Assembly: GCA_000436695.1 (NCBI GenBank) | Contig: HF992653.1 | Coordinates: 1 to 27,241, forward strand | DNA: 27,241 bases | Direction of reading: 5' to 3' | DNA from: Prevotella sp. CAG:1185 | GTDB taxonomy: Bacteria; Bacteroidota; Bacteroidia; Bacteroidales; Bacteroidaceae | Shown here: piece after piece, positions 1 through 6,218 of the stretch | Numbering within the stretch: position 1 is the first letter of the stretch | Layout of the letters: the number at the start of each line of letters is the position of its first letter | Program-made: the position numbers and the translations under genes | The notes under the pieces: generated by a model | Database searches by the model: none | The model's input: only the letters and a program-made list of their open reading frames with translations | Told to the model about the DNA's origin: nothing

Positions 1-306
1 AACTTCCATTAATTCATCGTCACCTTCACTTTTTAAATATCCTGAATTATCTTCATTAAAAGTCAAAGAAAGATCATCTGTATTATAATATGCCTCATGT
101 TGAGATAAACTGATTCCACCCTCTTCCCAATACTGATAACAACAAATCCATTCACCTAAAAGATATTTGTAAACAGATTCATTTTCAGAATTACCAACCT
201 CACCGCTATTTATTTCTTCATCTTTATCTGTAGAACAAGCGGTATTAAATGCTATCAACATAGTGTATGCTAAAAGCATAATAAACGATTTAAACTTCAT
301 TTTCAT
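1..306 (-). CDS. Putative lipoprotein, 3' end cut by window edge
   Basis: The minus-strand frame is open from 306 to the window edge, giving 102 codons with no stop. The product begins MKMKFKSFIMLLAYTML and continues IAFNTACST, a hydrophobic signal segment ending in a plausible lipobox with the lipidated cysteine near residue 23. An acidic linker (STDKDEEINSGEVGNSENES) and a Trp/Tyr-rich part (GEWICCYQYWEEGG) follow. Starts at 306 or 300 (two ATGs six bases apart) are both possible. I infer an outer-membrane or periplasmic lipoprotein. The family is not recognised, and the remaining C-terminal part lies outside the window. The gene is AT-rich compared with the arg genes. Confidence 0.7.
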   Translation of the reverse strand, partial: MKMKFKSFIMLLAYTMLIAFNTACSTDKDEEINSGEVGNSENESVYKYLLGEWICCYQYWEEGGISLSQHEAYYNTDDLSLTFNEDNSGYLKSEGDDELMEV

Positions 307-584
307 ATTATCTTATCATTATAATTATTAATATCAGTTTAACAAAAAAGCTAACAAGTCCAATATATAGATATTATTATCTATAAAATAACGCAGCAAT
401 AGTATCAAACTTTATAAATAAAAATTTTTAAAATGAGAATTCCAAATATATGCGTTTTCCTTCAAACTTTATGCATTATCATTCTTAATGCAAATATATA
501 AGAAAAGTATTTAACATAAAAATATTTTATTATATTTTTCTCATTCTAATATAAAAAAATCAAAGTGACTTTAAATTATTAACG

Positions 585-818
585 TCAAGGCTCTCCCAGC
601 GCCTCAACAATCTCTTTTACCTCGGCGGGTGTCCATGTGCGCGACTTGCCGCTGCCTAGCGTCTCGAGACGGGCGGTGAGGCCGGGACTTAGGGTTATCC
701 ACTGGCGGAGCTTGCGGTAGGCGGCACCGGGAGTCAATGTGGGACAATAAAGTTGGGCTAATTCTGTGCGGCCATAGGCGCGAATCCTGAATTCAATCTG
801 TGTCTGTGTATCTTTCAT
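585..818 (-). CDS. DUF4248 family small protein
   Basis: This 77-residue protein resembles the DUF4248 family of Bacteroidetes. The recognisable pattern is an N-terminal IRAYGRTELAQLYCP, then AAYRKLRQWITLSPGL, then a basic WTPAEVKEIVEALGEP tail. The first part (YGRTELAQLY) and the AAYRKL..W helix look like a small helix-turn-helix-like unit, but DNA binding is an inference. Function is unknown. In other Bacteroidetes such genes often sit near mobile or DNA-binding (HU-like) genes, which I do not see here. It is more GC-rich than the flanking AT-rich DNA and stands alone, with promoter-like sequence about 190 bases upstream. Confidence 0.75.
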   Translation of the reverse strand: MKDTQTQIEFRIRAYGRTELAQLYCPTLTPGAAYRKLRQWITLSPGLTARLETLGSGKSRTWTPAEVKEIVEALGEP

Positions 819-1005
819 GATGTTTACGTTTTTGTTTGTTATCCTAATTTATTTTGCTTACGCAGTTCGGCTTAATCATAAAGCAACTTTTGCTGACATT
901 ATATATTATACAGCCGGACGCTTATCTTGTACAAAGATAACGCAAATCGAGAGCAGAATCATCAAGCTCGCTTGAATGTTTTGCCGAGATGCAGCTTATC
1001 TTATG

Positions 1006-1037
1006 CAAAGTTAACACTTCTTGAAAGAGAATGCAAA
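1006..1037 (-). promoter_or_regulatory. Bacteroidetes-type promoter candidate for DUF4248 gene
   Basis: Read on the minus strand, TTTG (1034-1037) and TAACTTTG (1006-1013) are separated by exactly 20 bases, matching the -33/-7 consensus of the Bacteroidetes primary sigma factor. A second -7-like TATCTTTG lies at 932-939 without a well-spaced -33 box. The implied leader to the start codon at 818 is about 180 bases. Confidence 0.5.
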
Positions 1038-1318
1038 TCTTAACACGCTATACTTCACATAGTTTTTTACAACAGACTGACTTTCACGCCATTACAAAGG
1101 CATCAATCAGTATTGATGTAAAAAATTAAGAACATAGACATGGTGAGTCAGCTAAAATCAAATCAAATTTGACAACAAGCAAAAAGTTGAATATTTTTTA
1201 CAAGGTCAAAAAACTGAAAGGAAAATCATGGATAATGGTTAATATTTAAGTAAAAATTGTATTGATTCAAAAGTGACTGTAAGTAAAAGTATGCGTATTG
1301 ATTTCAAATCATTAACCT

Positions 1319-1386
1319 ATTGTTTACGGGTCGTAAATGGGCCACTTTTGATGCAAAAGTGGGCCGTTTTTTAGTCGTAAACCAAT
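1319..1386. repeat. Nested palindrome with terminator-like hairpin
   Basis: The outer arms ATTGTTTACG (1319-1328) and CGTAAACCAAT (1376-1386) are inverted copies apart from one extra base. Inside is a 12-bp stem (1339-1350 with 1354-1365, one G-G mismatch, 3-base loop) followed by six T on the plus strand (1367-1372). It could end a plus-strand transcript, but no plus-strand gene lies upstream. A dispersed palindromic element is equally likely. The surrounding gap 819-1719 holds no convincing gene. Confidence 0.5.
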
Positions 1387-1397
1387 GTGTTTTCTGA

Positions 1398-1563
1398 CGA
1401 AAGTGAAAAAAGAAAAGTGAAAAATCCAATTGCTGAACTACTTTATAGCAACAAGGCATATGACTTTAACTCCCGTCTCGCGAAAGTGAAAAAAGAAAAG
1501 TGAAAAATGAAAAATCCAATTGCTGAACTACTTTATTGCAACATGGCATTTGACTTTAACTCC
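1398..1563. repeat. Tandem repeat, two copies of 76 and 83 bp
   Basis: Copy one is 1398-1473 and copy two is 1481-1563. Both run from CGAAAGTGAAAAAAG through AATTGCTGAACTACTTTAT to GACTTTAACTCC. They differ by an 8-base TGAAAAAT insertion and a few substitutions. The GTGAAAA part belongs to a repeat family found in most gaps of the arg region (for example 2876-2900, 3502-3537, 4824-4890, 5383-5412). Confidence 0.7.
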
Positions 1564-1606
1564 TAGCCAACTTGTTGGCGATAACTACTTTAACTCCTTT
1601 AACTCC
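1547..1606 (+). repeat. 60-bp inverted repeat, left copy
   Basis: The reverse complement of this segment matches 4574-4633 at 58 of 60 positions by eye. It contains the hairpin GCCAACTTGTTGGC and repeated AACTCC/TTTAACTCC units. The pair encloses argD, the S23-type gene and argC. Confidence 0.8.
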
Positions 1607-1642
1607 AGCATGAAATACAACACTGTTTTATTTCAACAAAAA

Positions 1643-1669
1643 AGGGCGGCCGAGAATGTCGGCTGCCCT
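1643..1669 (-). terminator. Rho-independent terminator after argD
   Basis: AGGGCGGCCGA (1643-1653) and TCGGCTGCCCT (1659-1669) form an 11-bp stem with one G-T pair and a 5-base loop. On the minus strand it is followed by a run of six T (complement of the A-run before 1643). It lies 51 bases past the argD stop. Confidence 0.8.
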
Positions 1670-1719
1670 AGAATGAAGCATTTATTACTATAATGATTAA
1701 CCACAAATCCACATTAAGA

Positions 1720-2862
1720 CTAAATCTCGGCAAACGCCTTTTTGAGACGTCCGATGAAATCGTCGGCCATGGATTTGGTGAAGCACAGGGGCGGAAGAAG
1801 ACGGAGAATGTTTGTTGAGGCACAGCCCGTGAAGCAGTGCTGGGTGTAAACAAGATTCTGACGCAACGCCTTGTGAGGTATGTCGAGGTCGATACCTATC
1901 ATGAGGCCACGGCCACGCACCTCCTTGATGTGAGGCTCCTCTGCCTGAAGTTCCTTCAGTTTGGCTATAAGATATTCGCCTGCCTCATGCGCATTGTCTA
2001 CAAGATGCTCGCTCTCCATAACATCGAGCACGGCAAGAGCAGCAGCACACGCCAGATGGTTACCGCCAAAGGTTGTTCCGAGCTGTCCGTATTCGGGCTT
2101 GAAGTCGGGCGAGATAAGTACGGCACCCATGGGGAAGCCGTTGCCTATGCCTTTGGCCACGGTGATAAGGTCGGGACGTATGCCGAGCCACTGATGCGCG
2201 AAGAACTTGCCCGAACGGCCGTAGCCACACTGTATCTCGTCGCATATCAGAACAGCACCGTATTTTTTGCAGGCTGCCTGAAGTCCCTTGGCAAACTCCT
2301 CAGTGGCAAGCTTTATGCCGCCCACGCCCTGTATGCACTCAATGATGCAGGCGCAGACGTCGCCCTTAACCAGTTCGCGCTCCCATGCCTCAAGGTCGTT
2401 AAGGGGAAGATAAGTTACGTGATTGTTGGCATTGATGGGCGCGATAATCTTAGGATTGTCTGTCGCTTCAACGGCAAGCGAGGTGCGTCCGTGGAACGCC
2501 TTTGAGGCAGACAGCACACGCGTGCGTCCCGTCTTAAACGAAGCCAGCTTCAGCGCGTTCTCGTTAGCCTCGGCTCCGCTGTTGATCAAGAACAGCTGAT
2601 AGTCGTCGTAGCCGCACGCCTTGCCAAGTCTTTCGGCAAGCTGACGCTGCAGCGTGTTAACAACCGAGTTGCTGTAGAAGCCGAGGGCATTGAGCTGCTC
2701 AGTGAGTTTCTCTACATAATGCGGATGGCAGTGGCCAATGCTTATAACGGCATGACCGCCGTAAAGGTCGAGATACTCCTGTCCCTTGTCGTCCCAAACA
2801 GAACAGCCACGACCTTTTACTATGTTAATGTCGAATAATGGATAAACGTCGAATAAAGTCAT
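1720..2862 (-). CDS. argD: Acetyl-/succinylornithine aminotransferase
   Basis: A class-III PLP aminotransferase of 380 residues, the usual length for ArgD. It catalyses the fourth step of ornithine synthesis, transamination between N-acyl-glutamate semialdehyde and glutamate. Visible features: INSGAEANE (93-101) for cofactor phosphate contact, CDEIQCGYGR (207-216) with the PLP aspartate D208, and VAKGIGNGFPMG with the Schiff-base lysine K237. Because the linked carbamoyltransferase (20066-21028) resembles the Bacteroides N-succinylornithine enzyme, the natural acyl group is probably succinyl. Last gene of the arg set, with its own terminator. The usually close argC-argD spacing is broken here by an S23-type gene and repeats. 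Confidence in the enzyme is high; the acyl group is inferred. Confidence 0.93.
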   Translation of the reverse strand: MTLFDVYPLFDINIVKGRGCSVWDDKGQEYLDLYGGHAVISIGHCHPHYVEKLTEQLNALGFYSNSVVNTLQRQLAERLGKACGYDDYQLFLINSGAEANENALKLASFKTGRTRVLSASKAFHGRTSLAVEATDNPKIIAPINANNHVTYLPLNDLEAWERELVKGDVCACIIECIQGVGGIKLATEEFAKGLQAACKKYGAVLICDEIQCGYGRSGKFFAHQWLGIRPDLITVAKGIGNGFPMGAVLISPDFKPEYGQLGTTFGGNHLACAAALAVLDVMESEHLVDNAHEAGEYLIAKLKELQAEEPHIKEVRGRGLMIGIDLDIPHKALRQNLVYTQHCFTGCASTNILRLLPPLCFTKSMADDFIGRLKKAFAEI

Positions 2863-2887
2863 TTCAATTAAGTTAAAAGTGAAAAGA

Positions 2888-3080
2888 GAAAAGTGAAAAA
2901 TCCATTTGCCATATTGGAATATATTATTTACAGGCAGACAAGGCTATTCACTTTACCTAATCACTGTAGTTTATTATTACGTTGAAAAGTGAAAAATCCA
3001 TTTGCCATGTTGGAATATATTATTTACAGGCAGACAAGGCTATTCACTTTACCTAATCACTGTAGTTTATTATTACGTTG
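2888..3080. repeat. 96-bp tandem duplication at 3' end of the S23-type gene
   Basis: Bases 2888-2983 are repeated at 2984-3079 with an exact 96-base period and, by eye, one substitution (ATATTGG versus ATGTTGG). The upstream copy (in gene direction) contains the last codons and stop of the gene at 3057-3458. The second copy therefore carries a detached copy of that gene end. Confidence 0.85.
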
Positions 3081-3458
3081 TTTAGCAGTTTTAACTGAAG
3101 TTATCAACATGGCGAGAAGCTCCCTGCAATCAGAAATGATGCTTTGAGCTTCCTTCTCGCCAATATAAGAAGTATCACGGAGAAGATTAAGCCAATAAAG
3201 TGTTTCATTACATTCCTTCAAAGCTATTGACAATTTGTTGATAAAGTCAGATGCGCTTTGAGCATATTCGGCTTCTCTCACCAATGCTCCAATTGCCGTA
3301 CCAGAGCGAAGCACTTGATTGGTAAGCGCATATTCCTTGGCAGAACATTTGATATACTTCACCATATTGACTATCCGTATCGAAAATTCATAACTTTTCC
3401 GATGTAAAGGTGAATCGCTACGGTTATATTCGTTTATTATTTTAGTACCCATGTCCAT
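3057..3458 (-). CDS. Four-helix bundle protein (S23/23S rRNA intervening-sequence type)
   Basis: This 133-residue, all-helical protein matches the S23 family named for proteins encoded in 23S rRNA intervening sequences. Typical parts are an N-terminal basic segment, SYEFSIRIVNMVKYI, a central LTNQVLRSGTAIGALVREAEYA, and LKECNETLYWLNLLRDTSYI. Family members form pentameric four-helix bundles; cellular roles are mostly unknown, and Avd of diversity-generating retroelements is a distant relative. No reverse transcriptase or variable repeat is present here, so an Avd role is unsupported. The gene sits between argC and argD, where Bacteroidales operons normally have none, surrounded by repeats and with its 3' end duplicated. 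I infer a later insertion. Confidence 0.8.
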   Translation of the reverse strand: MDMGTKIINEYNRSDSPLHRKSYEFSIRIVNMVKYIKCSAKEYALTNQVLRSGTAIGALVREAEYAQSASDFINKLSIALKECNETLYWLNLLRDTSYIGEKEAQSIISDCRELLAMLITSVKTAKQRNNKLQ

Positions 3459-3529
3459 TATGTGAATTAAGCTATTGAATTGACTAACGTCGAACGTTGT
3501 TTCTTCACTCTTCGTTCTTCACTCTTCAC

Positions 3530-4498
3530 TTAAAAAGCCGTTGGCTTTAATCTTAGTCCTTCTGTCTCGTCAATTCCGAACATGATGTTCATGTTCTGAA
3601 CGGCCTGACCTACAGCACCTTTAAGGAGATTGTCTATGCATGAAGTGATGAGAAGTTTGTTGCCGAATTTATCGCAGTGAACGAGGCACTTGTTAGTGTT
3701 TACGACCTGCTTCAGGTCGATGGCCTTATCGACATAATGAGTGAACGGGGTGTCCTTGTAGAACGACTTGTAGCCTTCTATTATCTCATCAGCCGGGGCG
3801 TCGGTCTTCACTACGCAAGTGGCGAAGATGCCGCGGGCGAAGTCGCCGCGATAAGGAATGAAGTCGATGTCGGCATCGAGCGAGCCTTGCACCTGCGTGA
3901 GGCTCTGCCTAATCTCGGGCACGTGCTGATGACTGAACGGCTTGTATATGCTCAGGTTGTTGTTGCGCCAGCTGAAATGCGTTGTCGCGCCGGGCTTCTG
4001 TCCTGCACCTGTGCTGCCCGTAATGGCATTAACGGCCACGTCGTCGTTGATAAGTTTCATGGCGGCGGCAGGCAACAGACCGAGTTGTATGCAGGTTGCG
4101 AAGCATCCGGGGTTAGCCACATGATTGGCCTTGGCTATCTTGTCGCGGTTGATTTCTGGCAGACCATAAACATAATCGTTGCCCGGCTCAGCCAGACGGA
4201 AGTCCTGCGCGAGGTCTATTATTTTTACGTTGGCCGGTATGTTGTGCTCCTGAAGAAACTGACGGCTCTTGCCGTGACCGAAACAGAAGAACACAACATC
4301 CACCTTATCAAACGGCATATCCGACGTGAAGCACATATCCGTGTCGCCGTAAAGTCCTTCGTGAACATCCGTAACAGGATTGCCGGCGTTGCTCTCGCTG
4401 TTGGCAAACACAATCTCTGCCTGCGGATGATTTATCAATAATCTTATAAGTTCGCCGCCAGTGTATCCGGCGGCACCAAGTATTCCGATTTTTATCAT
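3530..4498 (-). CDS. argC: N-acetyl(succinyl)-gamma-glutamyl-phosphate reductase
   Basis: An NADPH-dependent reductase of 322 residues that converts N-acyl-glutamyl phosphate to the semialdehyde, the third step of ornithine synthesis. The N-terminus has the dinucleotide-binding loop GAAGYTGGELIRLL (8-21). The active-site cysteine is in NPGCFAT (C132), and the family histidine motif SHQHVPEI is present. Length fits the short ArgC class. The stop codon lies in a copy of the TTCACTCTTCGTTCTTCACT repeat, also present just after the argG 3' fragment. A 396-base gap (4499-4894) filled with repeats separates it from that fragment, so normal argG-argC coupling is lost. Like ArgD, it probably handles succinylated substrate. 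Confidence 0.93.
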   Translation of the reverse strand: MIKIGILGAAGYTGGELIRLLINHPQAEIVFANSESNAGNPVTDVHEGLYGDTDMCFTSDMPFDKVDVVFFCFGHGKSRQFLQEHNIPANVKIIDLAQDFRLAEPGNDYVYGLPEINRDKIAKANHVANPGCFATCIQLGLLPAAAMKLINDDVAVNAITGSTGAGQKPGATTHFSWRNNNLSIYKPFSHQHVPEIRQSLTQVQGSLDADIDFIPYRGDFARGIFATCVVKTDAPADEIIEGYKSFYKDTPFTHYVDKAIDLKQVVNTNKCLVHCDKFGNKLLITSCIDNLLKGAVGQAVQNMNIMFGIDETEGLRLKPTAF

Positions 4499-4573
4499 TT
4501 TATATAGGAGTTAAAGGGAGTTAAGGAGAAGTTCCTTGAGCATAGCGAAAAAAGACAAATGATTTTTTATTTA

Positions 4574-4633
4574 GGAGTTAAAGGAGTTAGAGGAGTTATC
4601 GCCAACAAGTTGGCTAGGAGTTAAAGTCAAATG
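4574..4633 (-). repeat. 60-bp inverted repeat, right copy
   Basis: The partner of 1547-1606 in opposite orientation (58/60). It contains three GGAGTTA units, the hairpin GCCAACAAGTTGGC and the end GTTAAAGTCAAATG. Shorter relatives of that end (GGAGTTAAAGTCAAATGTCT) occur at about 5331-5350 and 5654-5673, so the unit is part of a local repeat family. Confidence 0.8.
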
Positions 4634-4655
4634 TCTTATTGGTATAAATAAAGAG

Positions 4656-4767
4656 CCAACGGTCTGTGAAGCTAAATTCAATCTGCTTACTTCCTATTTT
4701 ATTAATAGGTATGAGTTTCGGATCACAGATCCTGATACTTTATGCTGTCGGATTGCAAATCCGACAG
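4656..4767 (+). repeat. Two-hairpin repeat, copy 1
   Basis: It begins CCAACGGTC, passes CTTACTTCCTATTTTA, and carries two perfect hairpins: GGATC-ACA-GATCC (4720-4732) and CTGTCGGATT-GCA-AATCCGACAG (4745-4767, 10-bp stem). A second direct copy lies at 5499-5620. The 396-base gap 4499-4894 holds only repeats like this; I see no gene. Confidence 0.8.
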
Positions 4768-4894
4768 AACAATAGCTTTGTGGCTTTATTGTCGTTATAG
4801 AGCAACACGGCATTTGGATTTTTCACTCTTCAATTTTCATTTTAACTCAATTGAATTCTTCACTCTTCGTTCTTCACTCTTCACTTAAAAATAA

Positions 4895-5308
4895 CTATCT
4901 TTCCTCGTCCTCGTGTATTCCGTAATAAACTCTCAATGGCGTGCTCAGCACCTTGATGAAGCCCTTGGCCTCTTCGGCTGTCCAGCCGTGCTGCATCTCG
5001 CCGTACTCGCCTAACTTTGACTTGAGCAGATCGTCGGGCGTATCAACACCTACGCACTCGAAACCTAACGGACGGAGCTTCAGTATGGCCGTACCGTTTA
5101 CGTTGCGCTGACTGCTGGTGAGCATAGCCTCGATGTCGGGCATTACAGGCTCAAGATACTGACTCTCGTGCAGGAACATTCCGTACCAGTTGCCCACCTG
5201 GTCTTTCCAGTACTGCTGCCATTTGCTCAACGTATATTTCTCTAGCATGCGGTGAGCCTCTATTATCAGTTTCGGAGCTGCAGCCTCAAAACCTACACGA
5301 CCAGACAA
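4895..5308 (-). CDS. argG: Argininosuccinate synthase, C-terminal fragment (split gene)
   Basis: 137 codons correspond to the last third of Bacteroidales ArgG. The segment begins SGRVGFEAAAPKLIIEAHR, runs through YTLSKWQQYWKDQVGNWYGM and SSQRNVNGTAILKLRP, and ends in GFIKVLSTPLRVYYG. These parts carry the end of the synthetase domain and the C-terminal oligomerisation helix. No ATG precedes it; the only start-like codon at the boundary is TTG (5306-5308), and the frame stays open upstream into repeat sequence. The first two thirds of the gene lie at 12055-12843 on the same strand. About seven residues expected at the junction (DTIIGIK-like in relatives) are missing from both pieces. No internal stops or frameshifts, so the break is recent or the piece is still selected. 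Most likely a pseudogene fragment; a two-chain enzyme cannot be excluded. Confidence 0.85.
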   Translation of the reverse strand: MSGRVGFEAAAPKLIIEAHRMLEKYTLSKWQQYWKDQVGNWYGMFLHESQYLEPVMPDIEAMLTSSQRNVNGTAILKLRPLGFECVGVDTPDDLLKSKLGEYGEMQHGWTAEEAKGFIKVLSTPLRVYYGIHEDEER

Positions 5309-5436
5309 ATGACTTTTTGGGTAGTTAAAGGAGTTAAAGTCAAATGTCTTGTTGGTATTATCTACTTACTTGCATTTGGATTTTTCACTTTTCACTTTTC
5401 ATTTTTCACTTAACTTGTACCAACAAGACTAATGTG

Positions 5437-5482
5437 CCGGCAGATTTGCACGAGTTGTTGAGCGCAGCGAAAAATCTGCCGG
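5437..5482. repeat. 11-bp-stem inverted repeat
   Basis: CCGGCAGATTT (5437-5447) and AAATCTGCCGG (5472-5482) are perfect inverted copies around a 24-base loop. It lies between the argG 3' fragment and the second two-hairpin repeat, and has no T-run typical of a terminator. Confidence 0.65.
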
Positions 5483-5498
5483 AATAGAGTATAAGGAA

Positions 5499-5620
5499 CC
5501 AACGGTCAGCGTAGCTAATTTCAATCCGCTTACTTCCTATTTTAGATTATTAGGTAAGAATTTCGGAATTGCGGATCACAGATCCTAATATTTAATGCTG
5601 TCGGATAACATATCCGACAG
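5499..5620 (+). repeat. Two-hairpin repeat, copy 2
   Basis: A direct copy of 4656-4767. The hairpins are GGATC-ACA-GATCC (5573-5585) and CTGTCGGATA-ACA-TATCCGACAG (5598-5620). Compared with copy 1, the innermost pair of the long stem changed from T-A to A-T, so pairing is kept. About 10 extra bases occur between the conserved blocks. Confidence 0.8.
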
Positions 5621-5685
5621 GACATTAGCCTTGTTGTTTCCTATGACATAGGAGGAGTTAAAGTCAAATGTCTGATTAAAAAAAT

Positions 5686-5722
5686 AAGCGGAAATCCTTT
5701 TTTTACTAAAGGAAATCCGCTT
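5686..5722 (-). terminator. Terminator after tRNA-Arg
   Basis: AAGCGGA (5686-5692) pairs with TCCGCTT (5716-5722), and an inner CCTTT/AAAGG stem extends the hairpin. On the minus strand it is followed by a run of T (complement of the A-run at 5678-5684). It lies 12 bases past the tRNA 3' end. Confidence 0.75.
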
Positions 5723-5733
5723 GTTTTTCTGTG

Positions 5734-5807
5734 TGATCCCGTTGGGATTCAAACCCAAGACCTTCAGAACCGGAATCTGACGCTCTATTCAGCTAAGCTA
5801 CGGGACC
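5734..5807 (-). tRNA. tRNA-Arg (anticodon CCG)
   Basis: Minus-strand cloverleaf of 74 bases. Acceptor GGTCCCG/CGGGATC (one G-T pair), D-stem GCTT/GAGC, anticodon stem TCAGA/TCTGA around the loop TTCCGGT, T-stem TTGGG/CCCAA with loop TTTGAAT, discriminator A. CCA is not encoded. Anticodon CCG reads CGG arginine codons. A -7 box TACCTTTG lies about 66 bases upstream, and a terminator follows. Confidence 0.93.
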
Positions 5808-5873
5808 ATTGAGGCTTGACTTAATGCACGGCTCATGCCCGAATGACGCATGGGGATGCGATGCAAGCATGTG

Positions 5874-5881
5874 CAAAGGTA
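5874..5881 (-). promoter_or_regulatory. -7 box for tRNA-Arg
   Basis: The minus strand reads TACCTTTG, matching the Bacteroidetes TAnnTTTG box, in an AT-rich setting upstream of the tRNA. I could not place a convincing -33 TTTG at the expected spacing. Confidence 0.5.
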
Positions 5882-6041
5882 ATATATTTTTTTCGATTTA
5901 TGTGTCTGTTGCCGTATAATTTATTTAAAAAAGACAATGGCGGCAGACGGGTGAGGACGAGAAACGGGGAAGGAGACTGGCGCGAGGACTGAATGTGACG
6001 CAGGCAAAGGGAACGGAGACGACTGATGAGGCAGACACGAA

Positions 6042-6104
6042 AACGAAACCGAATGACAGTGTCAGAGCCGCGGCGCGGACAATGGGCTGTCAGCCGGTTT
6101 CGTT
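6042..6104. repeat. Long interrupted inverted repeat downstream of tnaA
   Basis: AACGAAACCG (6042-6051) plus TGACAG (6054-6059) pair with CTGTCA (6087-6092) plus CGGTTTCGTT (6095-6104): 16 base pairs with one 2x2 internal loop. It lies 115 bases past the tnaA stop and lacks a clear T-run. The rest of 5900-6218 is purine-rich, and I see no gene in it. Confidence 0.6.
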
Positions 6105-6218
6105 CTTAGAGAACCATGATTAGTGATGTTCATGGCAACACTGCAATTATGACATGCCCGCCACCGTGACGCCTAAAGGTGGAGCAGGGTGGGCGGCAGG
6201 GCAGCTATGCACAGAGAG

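Noticed and set aside
2888..3080. CRISPR-like array from GTGAAAA and 96-bp repeats
   Set aside because: Only two units, no regular short repeat-spacer pattern and no cas genes.
3057..3458. Avd-like protein of a diversity-generating retroelement
   Set aside because: No reverse transcriptase, template repeat or variable repeat lies nearby; only the generic four-helix-bundle family fits.
5900..6218. Small coding gene downstream of tnaA on the plus strand
   Set aside because: The open frame from 6189 mostly overlaps tnaA antisense and shows no start signal; it is a shadow.
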